A stretch of 13,139 bases of DNA. It comes from an uncultured Clostridia bacterium (lineage in GTDB: Bacteria; Bacillota; Clostridia; Christensenellales; UBA1242). Below, in pieces: positions 1 to 6,221 of this stretch (the stretch's first letter is position 1; each line of letters opens with the position of its first letter). Both the position numbers and the translations under genes were made by a program. The notes beneath the pieces are model-generated. The model ran no database searches, was not told the DNA's origin, and was given only the letters and a program-made list of their open reading frames with translations. The stretch is taken from assembly GCA_944380695.1 (NCBI GenBank), contig CALWII010000032.1, positions 1 to 13,139 of the forward strand, read 5' to 3'.

Positions 1-1050
1 AATGGTGGGGTTGGTGCTGGAACAGAAACCGGTCAACTTCCTAATGCGAATGGGAATAACTATGTTCAATTTATAGCAACACTAAAAAATCTTTATGGCA
101 AAATAGAAATTTCTGACAAAGCGATAAGGTCATCTTCGAATAATATTGGAGCTTTTGTTAATTTATTACAAGACGAGATGGAAAGTCTTGTCAAAGCAAG
201 CACATTTAACCTTGGCAGAATGCTTTATGGTGATGGTTCAGGTTTGCTTGCAACTTGCTCTGGTATATCAGATGGGGTTATAAGTTGTGATAAAGTTAAC
301 AATCTCGTTGAAGGAATGACTGTTGATATTATAAGCACGCTTCCATTAAGTAACGGTGCTCGTATTACATATGTTGATAGAGTAAATAACAAATTCTCAA
401 TCGACAAAACTATTAGTACTGTTCCTGCTGGAACAAAAGTTTATATGCAAAATTCTCAAAATAATGAAATTACAGGACTTGGCGCTATTTTTTCGTCTTC
501 TGAATATCTTTATGGGCTAAAAAGAACTGATCACAAATGGTTAAGTCCTTATTCATCAAGCACAGAAACAGAAATTTCTGATATGTTAATACAATCTGCT
601 ATTGACTTTTTGGAAGAAAATGCTGATTCAAAAATTAATTTTATTGCGTGTTCGGCAAAAGTTCGTAGAGCTTATCAAAGTTATCTTACAGCTTATCGTT
701 CAAATATTGATGTAATGACTTTGGAGGGAGGATTCCAAGCTATTTCTTATAATGGTATACCTCTTGTTACGGACAGATTTGTCGACAGTGATACTATGTA
801 TCTTTTAAACACCGATGACTTTACATTGCACGAACTTTGCGATTGGAAATGGTTGGAAGGTGAAGGTGGAAGAATTCTTAAACAACAACCAAATTATCCG
901 ATTTATTCTGCTACACTTGTCAAATACGCTGAACTTATATGTGACAAACCTAATGGACAAGCTAAAATTAGTGGTATAAAGGGAACAGTGACAAATCCAT
1001 TTAGTGTTATTGTAAACACTGGTTCAAGTTCAGAAGACACAGGAACTTAA
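1..1050 (+). CDS. Phage major capsid protein, HK97-type (5' end outside window)
   Basis: The reading frame is open from the first base, so this is the C-terminal 349 residues of a longer protein; the ATG at 178 is internal. The residues before it (NLLQDE just upstream of MESLVKAS) continue the same fold. Recognisable capsid features are a helical stretch with LVKASTFNLGRMLYGDGSG, a later INFIACSAKVRRAYQSYL segment, and a C-terminal block with GIPLVTDRF, YLLNTDDF and KWLEGEGG. These resemble clostridial phage major capsid proteins of the HK97 fold, which form the icosahedral shell. The tail of the protein is rich in Gly, Ser and Thr. It is the first visible gene of a plus-strand structural operon leading into neck and tail genes. 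The family call rests on remembered sequence resemblance and gene order, not on a search. The N-terminus, including any scaffold or delta domain, cannot be assessed. Confidence 0.82.
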   Translation, partial: NGGVGAGTETGQLPNANGNNYVQFIATLKNLYGKIEISDKAIRSSSNNIGAFVNLLQDEMESLVKASTFNLGRMLYGDGSGLLATCSGISDGVISCDKVNNLVEGMTVDIISTLPLSNGARITYVDRVNNKFSIDKTISTVPAGTKVYMQNSQNNEITGLGAIFSSSEYLYGLKRTDHKWLSPYSSSTETEISDMLIQSAIDFLEENADSKINFIACSAKVRRAYQSYLTAYRSNIDVMTLEGGFQAISYNGIPLVTDRFVDSDTMYLLNTDDFTLHELCDWKWLEGEGGRILKQQPNYPIYSATLVKYAELICDKPNGQAKISGIKGTVTNPFSVIVNTGSSSEDTGT

Positions 1051-1144
1051 TTTCATAATTATTATATGTTTTAATCAAAAGCTATTTTAATTGTTAGAAC
1101 ATATTTAATTAGATTTTAGTTATAAGTTCTTCTTAAATAATTTT

Positions 1145-1179
1145 AAATTTGACGGGGCAAAATTGCCCCGCCTAAATTT
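1145..1179 (+). promoter_or_regulatory. GC-rich hairpin between capsid gene and next ORF
   Basis: CGGGGCAA (1153-1160) and TTGCCCCG (1163-1170) form a perfect 8-bp stem with a 2-base gap. AAATTT on each side (1145-1150, 1174-1179) can extend it past a small internal loop. It is strikingly GC-rich for this sequence and ends just before the AAGGAG ribosome binding site at 1181-1186. No U-tract follows directly, so it looks more like a partial terminator or an mRNA-stabilising or processing hairpin that would set expression of the abundant capsid protein apart from the neck genes. Confidence 0.6.
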
Positions 1180-1191
1180 TAAGGAGTAAAA

Positions 1192-1512
1192 ATGAAAAAC
1201 CAAATTTTGCTTGATGCGGATCCGTTTTTTATTGGTATGAGAATAAAGGAAGTCGATTCGAATTATTTCATAACTTATAATACCTGCAAGAATAAATTCG
1301 AGTTGCACAATAGCGCACAATATGGCTCTACTTTTGCTCTTTCAATTCCTTATGAATGTCTTGACGAAAGAACTATATTTTTAGCTCGAAAAACTCGAAA
1401 AGAAAATATCGACAAAATAATTAGTGATATTGACAGACAAAATGAAATGCGTGATAAAAAACTCGCAAAATCTGTTTTTGAGCAAATAAAAGAGGTGATT
1501 TATGACAATTAA
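1192..1512 (+). CDS. Small phage protein of unknown function
   Basis: A 106-residue protein with a good AAGGAG site 5 bases before the ATG. I do not recognise its family. The first ~65 residues look like a small beta-rich domain (FFIGMRIKEVDSNYFITYN), and the last ~40 are charged and likely helical (KENIDKIISDIDRQNEMRDK). It lies between the capsid and adaptor genes and overlaps the next start by 11 bases, so it is translated as part of the virion operon. The position would suit a head decoration, head completion or scaffold-related protein, but nothing in the sequence decides this. Confidence 0.75.
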   Translation: MKNQILLDADPFFIGMRIKEVDSNYFITYNTCKNKFELHNSAQYGSTFALSIPYECLDERTIFLARKTRKENIDKIISDIDRQNEMRDKKLAKSVFEQIKEVIYDN

Positions 1513-2053
1513 CAATATAATTAAACTCAGTTGTAATTTTGTTAATCTGCCAGAATTAGAAGCACTAGTTGGAACAACAAATGCAAATGAAATTCAAACA
1601 GCGCAATTAAACAAATTGCTAAAATGTTTAAACCTTGTTAACGAAGAAATTTGTTCAGAATATTTTCCTATCTTAAAAACAGTTCCAATATTTACTTACG
1701 ATGGTGATTATTATTTTTCATCTTTAGAAGAGCCGGCTTCGGCCGTGATTTATTTGAGAGACAAGCGGGGAAATAATATTCCTTACAAACTTTCGAACGA
1801 CCACATTTCTTTTGACGGGCAGGAGGGAATTCTTTGTTATGCCGTTATGCCTGAAAGTTTAGAGTTCGGAGATGAAATAGATTCCATCGTTCCAGAAAGA
1901 GTTTTTGCTTATGGAATTGCTCGTGAATTTTTCTTAATGCAATCCTTATCAGATGAAGCGATGATTTATGAAAACAGATTCAAAGAAAGTTTAGAAAATA
2001 TTGCTAGAAAAAAAAGCATTTTGCGTTTGCCTAAACGACAATGGAAAAGCTAA
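1502..2053 (+). CDS. Phage head-tail adaptor, P22 gp4 / T7 gp11-like
   Basis: A 183-residue protein with AGAGGTG before its ATG; its start lies inside the end of the preceding gene, implying translational coupling. The N-terminal helices include TAQLNKLLKCLNLVNEEIC, followed by a beta-rich middle (FTYDGDYYFSS, VIYLRDKRGNNIPY) and C-terminal helices with REFFLMQSLSDEAMIYENRF ending in a basic LPKRQW. This helix-beta-helix plan, with a trailing basic helix that would dock on the portal, is that of podovirus adaptors (P22 gp4, 166 aa; T7 gp11). Such proteins form a ring below the portal and carry the tail hub, and a hub-like protein is encoded next. The assignment combines sequence resemblance with gene order. 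A generic gp6-type connector is the main alternative. Confidence 0.62.
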   Translation: MTINNIIKLSCNFVNLPELEALVGTTNANEIQTAQLNKLLKCLNLVNEEICSEYFPILKTVPIFTYDGDYYFSSLEEPASAVIYLRDKRGNNIPYKLSNDHISFDGQEGILCYAVMPESLEFGDEIDSIVPERVFAYGIAREFFLMQSLSDEAMIYENRFKESLENIARKKSILRLPKRQWKS

Positions 2054-2066
2054 AAAGGAGAGTCAG

Positions 2067-3551
2067 ATGTTTAATAGAAAAAATTTAAAAACAAAATCTG
2101 TTAAAAAATTAAAGATAAGACTTGACGACTTTTCAAATTGGAATAGTTTTGCGGATAGTAAAAGAGATATTTCAGATACAAGGGAATGTTATAATTTCAA
2201 AGTCAGCAAGGGAGAATTAGAAGCGGGATTTGGATTTAAAAAACTTATGCTTCCTAACAGTAAAACTGACTTGACAGACCAAAGTTTTGATATAGATGCC
2301 ACAGAGGTTTTAGGCATTTGGATGGAGCCAATATATTATTCAGTGGGTGAAGAGGATAGATATTACATATTTTACCTGGATCAAACGAAAACCTTGTTTT
2401 TCTTTGAGATTTTTGATGAAGATAAAGTTATGTTTGAAGAATTTGAAATGCAGTTTCAACAAATACCTTACGGAGCACCTTTTAGAATTAACGGCGCTGA
2501 TATGATGCTGTTTTCTTCGGCACAAGATCAAACTATGGGATTTGGATTTACGGGGGTTTTTACTTATGAAAATATTCCTAAATTCATTTCTGGCTGTTGG
2601 CACGGAAATTATTTCTTTTTACTAACTAGTGGCGATAAAAACAAATTGTTCTATTCGACAGAAGTTATTGCCAATTGGAACGATAATAATAAGTTTGAAG
2701 TCGACCTTCCCGATGTTCGTGGCGGATTAAAATTTTTGATATCATTTCAAGATGACTTATATATTTTTCGTGATTACGGAATTATGAAATTATCATTATT
2801 TAACAATTCTAGTGATGAAGTTTTTGATATTCAAAACATTTATTATTCTTCTTCTTATATTTATCCAACATCGATTTCAAAAAACGGCGACTATATTATG
2901 TTTGCTTCTCAAGATGGTTTATACAGTTTTGATGGAGCAAATGTAAAAAAAATAGATTTGCCTTTTGATGAAATATTCACAAAAACCCGCAATTCAGATA
3001 TGGCTAGCGCTTGTTATGAAGACAAATATTTTTTGGCTTGCAGACTGGATTTTGATGATAACGAAACTTTTGGAATTGAGTCTTCAACGACTTATCAAAA
3101 TAATGCAGTAATCGTTTATGATATAGAAAGTAAAGCGTGTTCATTAATAAGGGGAGTGGATATTCGCAAGTTCTGTCTTGTAAAAACACCTTATTTTCAA
3201 AAATTGTGTGCTATTTTTAGAGGAGATAAAAAAGCATACATCGGTGAGCTAACAAATGACGGGAAGTTTTTTGATACGCAGTTAAAAAAAATGTGGCATT
3301 CGCCACAAACAGATTTTGGTTACGCCGATAAACTAAAACGAATAAATTCTGTGACATTAAAACCACACACCGTGTGCAATATAAAAATAATCGCAGAAAA
3401 TGGTGAAAGCATTGTAATAAATTCTATTGACAGCGACAAAAGTGTTAGGCATAGCGTTAATATTTTAAGTAAAAGCTTTTCATTTTCTATAACTTCTGAA
3501 AGCAGTAACAATATTTCGTGCCCAGAATTCGATGTTTCGGTTATTTTATGA
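2067..3551 (+). CDS. Phage tail hub/nozzle protein, beta-propeller type (P22 gp10 / T7 gp12-like)
   Basis: The start is set at ATG 2067 because AAAGGAG lies 6-12 bases before it; a longer in-frame reading would begin inside the adaptor gene with no site. The product has 494 residues, close to P22 gp10 (472). It lacks a signal peptide and membrane segments. It is rich in short aromatic beta-strands, with repeated blade-like units such as YFFLLTSGDKNKLFYSTE, DDLYIFRDYGIMKLSLF and GDYIMFASQDGLYSFDG (around residues 175-290), then VIVYDIESKACSLIRG. Regular strand repeats of this kind indicate a beta-propeller, the fold of podovirus tail hubs that close the tail tube. The gene follows the adaptor directly, as in P22 (gp4-gp10). 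It ends with an ATGA that could start a weaker reading of the next ORF. A receptor-binding or other virion propeller is possible, but less likely given the context. Confidence 0.6.
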   Translation: MFNRKNLKTKSVKKLKIRLDDFSNWNSFADSKRDISDTRECYNFKVSKGELEAGFGFKKLMLPNSKTDLTDQSFDIDATEVLGIWMEPIYYSVGEEDRYYIFYLDQTKTLFFFEIFDEDKVMFEEFEMQFQQIPYGAPFRINGADMMLFSSAQDQTMGFGFTGVFTYENIPKFISGCWHGNYFFLLTSGDKNKLFYSTEVIANWNDNNKFEVDLPDVRGGLKFLISFQDDLYIFRDYGIMKLSLFNNSSDEVFDIQNIYYSSSYIYPTSISKNGDYIMFASQDGLYSFDGANVKKIDLPFDEIFTKTRNSDMASACYEDKYFLACRLDFDDNETFGIESSTTYQNNAVIVYDIESKACSLIRGVDIRKFCLVKTPYFQKLCAIFRGDKKAYIGELTNDGKFFDTQLKKMWHSPQTDFGYADKLKRINSVTLKPHTVCNIKIIAENGESIVINSIDSDKSVRHSVNILSKSFSFSITSESSNNISCPEFDVSVIL

Positions 3552-3616
3552 TAATTTTTGATAAAAAACACTATTTGTTTTTACATAAAACTTTTCTTAA
3601 AGGAGAGATTGGCGCT

Positions 3617-3844
3617 ATGAATAAATTTGTTTCAAAACTAGATGATGACAAAGATGAGTTAATTGAATTTGCAGACAAAAAAGATTTAGATTTGTATGCT
3701 AAACAAAAACAAGTCTATGAAGTGACACTAAAATTTTTAAAACAATTTGATAAAGAAGTCGCTTTAAGTTTTCTTGTAACAAATATGCAAATTAGAGGAG
3801 AATTGGGCGTATTTTATGAAAAACTGCTTGAAGATTTGAGATAA
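3617..3844 (+). CDS. Small helical phage protein of unknown function
   Basis: A 75-residue, mostly helical, charged protein (DDDKDELIEFADKKD, YEVTLKFLKQFDKEVALSFL). The start at 3617 is chosen because AAAGGAGA (3599-3606) precedes it at proper spacing. In-frame starts at 3518 and 3548 would overlap the hub gene and lack a site. It has no signal or membrane segment. I do not recognise the family. It is four bases upstream of the holin-like gene, so it is part of the late operon and may belong with the tail or lysis functions. Confidence 0.65.
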   Translation: MNKFVSKLDDDKDELIEFADKKDLDLYAKQKQVYEVTLKFLKQFDKEVALSFLVTNMQIRGELGVFYEKLLEDLR

Positions 3845-3848
3845 TGCA

Positions 3849-4103
3849 GTGGAACTTTGGCAAGAGATTATTAGCGTTATTGTTAGCAATGGAGTTTTTG
3901 CGGTCTTATTCGTTATACTATTTTGGTACCAACTAAAAGATAGCAAAAGGCGTGAAGAAAAGTATCAAAAGACAATAGAGGAACTCACTAAACATCTTTG
4001 CGTTGTTGATGAAATAAAAGCCGATGTTGAATATTTAAAAGAAAACATAGCAATTAAGAGGAGGGTAAAAAATGAATCTGAAAAACTTGATGAGGTCGTA
4101 TAG
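3849..4103 (+). CDS. BhlA/UviB-family holin-like peptide
   Basis: An 84-residue protein starting at GTG, 4 bases after the previous stop. It has no clear ribosome binding site, so it probably depends on coupled translation. It has a short N-terminal amphipathic segment, one membrane helix (about residues 9-26, SNGVFAVLFVILFWYQLK) and then a charged coiled-coil tail (RREEKYQKTIEELTKHL, KADVEYLKEN). This plan, and the LKDSKRREEKYQ block after the helix, match the BhlA/UviB family found in Firmicute phages and bacteriocin loci, which is thought to permeabilise the cytoplasmic membrane. Its 3' end overlaps the second holin gene by 32 bases. Confidence 0.78.
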   Translation: MELWQEIISVIVSNGVFAVLFVILFWYQLKDSKRREEKYQKTIEELTKHLCVVDEIKADVEYLKENIAIKRRVKNESEKLDEVV

Positions 4104-4383
4104 CTTTTGGTCGGCGCTTGCTGGCGCTCTTGTTATTTTGATTAATTCGATAGGTAATGTCGCAGGATTTCATATTCAGGAAGATTACATTACCGATATA
4201 ATTATGGGCATAGCGGGTGTTTTGGTCGCTTTTGGGATTGTTACTCTTCCTGTAAGCACAAAAGAAAAAGATTCAAAAGATGAAAATGCGCTACTAGAAC
4301 AAGATGGTGATAATACAGACGATAATTTTGTTGAAAACGAAATAATTATTGAGGATGATAAGTCTGATTGTGACAAAAAATAA
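4072..4383 (+). CDS. Phage holin, two membrane helices with acidic tail
   Basis: A 103-residue protein with a strong AGGAGG (4059-4064) before its ATG. The two hydrophobic segments are at about residues 11-33 (SFWSALAGALVILINSIG) and 39-60 (YITDIIMGIAGVLVAFGIV). They are separated by a short turn and preceded by a basic N-terminus (MNLKNLMRSYSFW), as in small class II holins of the phi-LC3 type. The last ~40 residues are very acidic and low in complexity (EQDGDNTDDNFVENE), longer than usual for the type. It is the last gene of the phage operon. No endolysin follows, so the lysis enzyme must be encoded elsewhere in the prophage or be missing. Confidence 0.72.
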   Translation: MNLKNLMRSYSFWSALAGALVILINSIGNVAGFHIQEDYITDIIMGIAGVLVAFGIVTLPVSTKEKDSKDENALLEQDGDNTDDNFVENEIIIEDDKSDCDKK

Positions 4384-4388
4384 GGTTT

Positions 4389-4474
4389 AACCTAATTTAC
4401 AAACCACAATTTTGATTTGTTAAATTAAGTTATTTGAAATAAGTAACTGTCAAAAAATTAGGTTTATTTTTTTT
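4389..4474 (+). terminator. Probable terminator of the phage late operon
   Basis: AACCTAATTT (4389-4398) pairs with AAATTAGGTT (4455-4464), which is followed by TATTTTTTTT (4465-4474). The intervening 56 bases hold smaller dyads such as AGTTA/TAACT that could stack into a longer structure. The stem is AT-rich and the loop large, so efficiency is uncertain, but position and U-tract fit the end of the phage operon. Confidence 0.45.
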
Positions 4475-4476
4475 AA

Positions 4477-4516
4477 AAAAAAGAGGGAGAAAGGGCTGGC
4501 ACTTTTGAAACTAGTG
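4477..4516 (+). repeat. Left copy of imperfect inverted repeat bounding the 1.8-kb cassette
   Basis: AAAAAAGAGGGA (4477-4488), then 15 unrelated bases, then TTTGAAACTAGTG (4504-4516). The same two blocks, 13 bases apart, occur in inverted orientation at 6222-6259. The repeat begins immediately after the T-tract ending the phage operon. Confidence 0.72.
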
Positions 4517-4520
4517 AAAT

Positions 4521-4554
4521 AAAAGATGGTTTAATTAACCATCTTTTATTTTTT
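4521..4554. terminator. Intrinsic terminator inside the left repeat (bidirectional)
   Basis: AAAAGATGGTT (4521-4531) and AACCATCTTTT (4537-4547) form a perfect 11-bp stem with a 5-base loop, followed by ATTTTTT. On the plus strand it would stop read-through from the phage operon. On the minus strand it lies directly beyond the stop codon of the 409-aa gene and would end that transcript. Confidence 0.85.
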
Positions 4555-5782
4555 ACATTGTTAAATCTTGAGCAAAGTCTTTTTGTATGTTTTCTATTGC
4601 AAATAACAAATCTCTATATCTTAATAAATTTGGATTTGGCTCAATTATTTTATCTTGAATTAATTTCATTATATCTTGACTTGTAGCAAAATTTTCATTT
4701 TCTGCAAACTCGTTCTTTTCTTCAACATCTAATTTATATGCAAATGTTGGTACAATACATCTTCCAATAATCAATATATCTTTTTTAAATTTATCATATT
4801 CTTCCTGTGTCGGAGCTTTCCCACTTTGTCTAATTTTATCTAAAAAATTCTTACCATACTTATTTTTTAATATATCTTCAATAAGAATAGATTGCAAAGA
4901 TTGAAAACTTGAAAAATCCTTTTTTTCTGCATCTTCTTTTGCAAGTCCCAGCATTGTTTTGATTACATCAAGAGAATTGGATTGACCATAAATTTCTCTA
5001 TCTCCACCAAATCTAATATTGTGTATGTCAATTAAATATGGTATAGTCATATCTTGTCTTGATGCAACTCTAATTAAATTTATTATATTAGTTTCCAACA
5101 AATAACCTGTGTTGGTTTGAGTTTTTACAGCAAAATTATTTTCCCCACTGATATATAAAGTATTTGAAAAATCTCTTAATCCTGCAATTTCCAATGCTAA
5201 ATTTTCTGTCATTCCCTCATTCAAAGCAATCTCTGCAAGCAATTTTTTATTCTTATCAAATCCAATAGCTAAGCCATTATCACTAATAGCATGAATTAAT
5301 TCATGTATCATAGTTTGTTCTAATAAAGTTTTTTCAAAATGTTTGTCAGTTTCGAATTTTGCATTTATGCCTTTAGATTGTAAAATTTTTAGATTATTTT
5401 GCATAACGGTGGTATATAAGGTAATGTCATGAGTTCCATCTTTATAAGTCATATAACCTCCCATCATATGAGGATTTTCTTTATTGATATCTCTAAAATT
5501 AACTCTTTTAACATTTTTCAAAACTCTATTAAGTACAAAAGAAGTTATAGAATATTCTTCTTTTTGCCTAGTGAAATTTTGAGCATCAGGTATATCTTCT
5601 ACTTTTATTGTTGTTTTATAATTATTTTCTAAATGCTCAACAATTTTTATAAGTGCCGAAATAAATATGTCATTGTCATACCCAACAGGCAAAATCCCAC
5701 CATTTTCTTTTTGAATAGCATTTAAAAAGTAGTTCTTTTTACTTTCATAATTTTCGATTTCTTGATATTTAAACTTTTCCAT
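4553..5782 (-). CDS. Predicted cytosolic gluzincin-type zinc metallopeptidase, phage cargo candidate
   Basis: A 409-residue protein of no family I can name. The key feature is HELIH at residues 160-164 (HExxH zinc site and catalytic Glu), followed 25 residues later by E189 in NEGMTE. That is the spacing and E-x-x-x-E context of gluzincins, where a downstream Glu is the third zinc ligand. The preceding stretch (MMGGYMTYKDGTHDITLYTT, residues 107-125) could be the active-site edge strand. No signal peptide, lipobox or membrane helix is visible, so it should act in the cytosol or be delivered by another route. The C-terminal half is mostly helical. The gene stands alone, opposite to the phage operon, with its own promoter-like sequence and terminator, as expected of a prophage moron. 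There is no Shine-Dalgarno sequence before the ATG. Metallopeptidase is inferred from the motif only; substrate and role are unknown. Confidence 0.72.
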   Translation of the reverse strand: MEKFKYQEIENYESKKNYFLNAIQKENGGILPVGYDNDIFISALIKIVEHLENNYKTTIKVEDIPDAQNFTRQKEEYSITSFVLNRVLKNVKRVNFRDINKENPHMMGGYMTYKDGTHDITLYTTVMQNNLKILQSKGINAKFETDKHFEKTLLEQTMIHELIHAISDNGLAIGFDKNKKLLAEIALNEGMTENLALEIAGLRDFSNTLYISGENNFAVKTQTNTGYLLETNIINLIRVASRQDMTIPYLIDIHNIRFGGDREIYGQSNSLDVIKTMLGLAKEDAEKKDFSSFQSLQSILIEDILKNKYGKNFLDKIRQSGKAPTQEEYDKFKKDILIIGRCIVPTFAYKLDVEEKNEFAENENFATSQDIMKLIQDKIIEPNPNLLRYRDLLFAIENIQKDFAQDLTM

Positions 5783-5788
5783 AATTTA

Positions 5789-5820
5789 AGTATAGCACAT
5801 TATATATTATTTTGTATCAA
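5789..5820 (-). promoter_or_regulatory. Probable extended -10 promoter of the metallopeptidase gene
   Basis: On the minus strand TGC-TATACT (TATACT at 5794-5789, preceded by TGn) is an extended -10 element. Transcription would start 7 bases later, at or next to the A of the ATG at 5782, giving a leaderless mRNA. A TTGATA at 5820-5815 lies 20 bases upstream, too far for a standard -35. A second reading is TTGATA (5831-5826), 16 bases, TAATAT (5809-5804), which would give a short leader. Confidence 0.5.
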
Positions 5821-5831
5821 TTTTGTATCAA
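5810..5831. repeat. Two tandem 11-bp direct repeats in the promoter region
   Basis: TTTTGTATCAA occurs twice head to tail (5810-5820, 5821-5831). The period is one turn of the helix, which suits a regulator binding one DNA face upstream of the metallopeptidase promoter. Each copy also supplies a TTGATA -35-like hexamer on the minus strand. Confidence 0.7.
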
Positions 5832-5858
5832 AAATTAGAAAAATTTTAAAATGGCACT

Positions 5859-5920
5859 TAGGCGTGTGCTTGTCATATACAAGTGTTCTCGCTTCGCTCG
5901 AACAGACAAGCACACGCCTA
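5859..5920. repeat. GC-rich palindrome 1 (16-bp perfect stem)
   Basis: TAGGCGTGTGCTTGTC (5859-5874) and its exact reverse complement (5905-5920) enclose 30 bases. An inner TGTTC/GAACA pair (5884-5888, 5900-5904) sits next to the right arm. A competing CTTGT/ACAAG fold exists on the left. No U-tract follows on either strand, so it is not a normal terminator. Confidence 0.85.
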
Positions 5921-5939
5921 TAAACTAAATTAAAGCAGA

Positions 5940-5984
5940 CAAAAAGCGAAAGTGTTGGTGAATATAACACACTTTCGCTTTTTG
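5940..5984. terminator. Palindrome 2, bidirectional terminator-like
   Basis: CAAAAAGCGAAAGTGT (5940-5955) and its exact complement (5969-5984) form a 16-bp stem with a 13-base loop. The A-run and T-run at the stem ends (AAAAAGCG, CGCTTTTT) are typical of terminators that work in both directions, but the U-tract is part of the stem and is only five long. It could instead be simply one member of the palindrome cluster. Confidence 0.6.
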
Positions 5985-5998
5985 CTATTATATATAAT

Positions 5999-6175
5999 GG
6001 CTAATTTATTTCATGGTGTACTTGACAAGAGTCTCTGAAATGAGTTTTTCTTTTGCTGGTTAAGACAGAGAAACGATATTTGTGCTTATGGCTTCGCTTT
6101 TTTCGTTTCTCTGCCTTTTTAAATTGTGTTTTCATTTCTTCTCTTGTCAAGTACCTTTCACGGCATAAAGTAGCC
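5999..6175. repeat. 177-nt rod-like nested palindrome (palindrome 3)
   Basis: The outer arms are GGCTA and TTTAT (5999-6009) against ATAAA and TAGCC (6165-6175). Next is a perfect 14-bp stem GTACTTGACAAGAG (6018-6031) with 6141-6154, then GAAATGA (6037-6043) with TCATTTC (6132-6138). A central bubble follows, and the inner stem CAGAGAAACGA (6066-6076) pairs with 6103-6113. A long interrupted rod of this size resembles a structured RNA or a folded single-stranded mobile-element end. A TATAAT at 5993-5998 could start a plus-strand transcript near 6005, but no good -35 is seen. Confidence 0.75.
6001..6135 (-). CDS. Possible 44-aa basic peptide within palindrome 3
   Basis: An ATG at 6135 opens a 44-codon frame ending in TAG at 6001-6003. 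The N-terminal half is very basic (KKAEKRKKRSHKYRF) and the end is DSCQVHHEIN. A purine-rich AAGAGAAGAA precedes the start, but there is no true AGGAGG. It lies upstream of the metallopeptidase gene on the same strand, with two palindromes between. The frame coincides almost exactly with the palindrome, so it may be a chance ORF of a repeated DNA structure. Confidence 0.2.
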   Translation of the reverse strand: MKTQFKKAEKRKKRSHKHKYRFSVLTSKRKTHFRDSCQVHHEIN

Positions 6176-6213
6176 AAGAAAAAAGAGAACTAGATTTTTA
6201 TTTCTAATTCTCT
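6176..6213 (-). terminator. Intrinsic terminator inside the right repeat, reading leftward
   Basis: On the minus strand AGAGAATTAGA (6213-6203) pairs with TCTAGTTCTCT (6194-6184), with one G-U pair and an 8-base loop, followed by TTTTTCTT. On the plus strand the wobble becomes a C-A mismatch and the U-tract is poor, so it favours the minus strand. It sits 8 bases inside the right inverted repeat, mirroring the terminator inside the left one. Confidence 0.7.
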
Positions 6214-6221
6214 AATTATTA

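Noticed and set aside
5810..5831. CRISPR or iteron array from the tandem 11-bp repeats
   Set aside because: Only two copies without spacers, and no Cas or replication gene in the window.
5999..6175. Calling the rod-like palindrome 6S RNA or a retron msr-msd
   Set aside because: Only the overall shape fits 6S RNA; I see no specific conserved sequence. No reverse transcriptase lies nearby.
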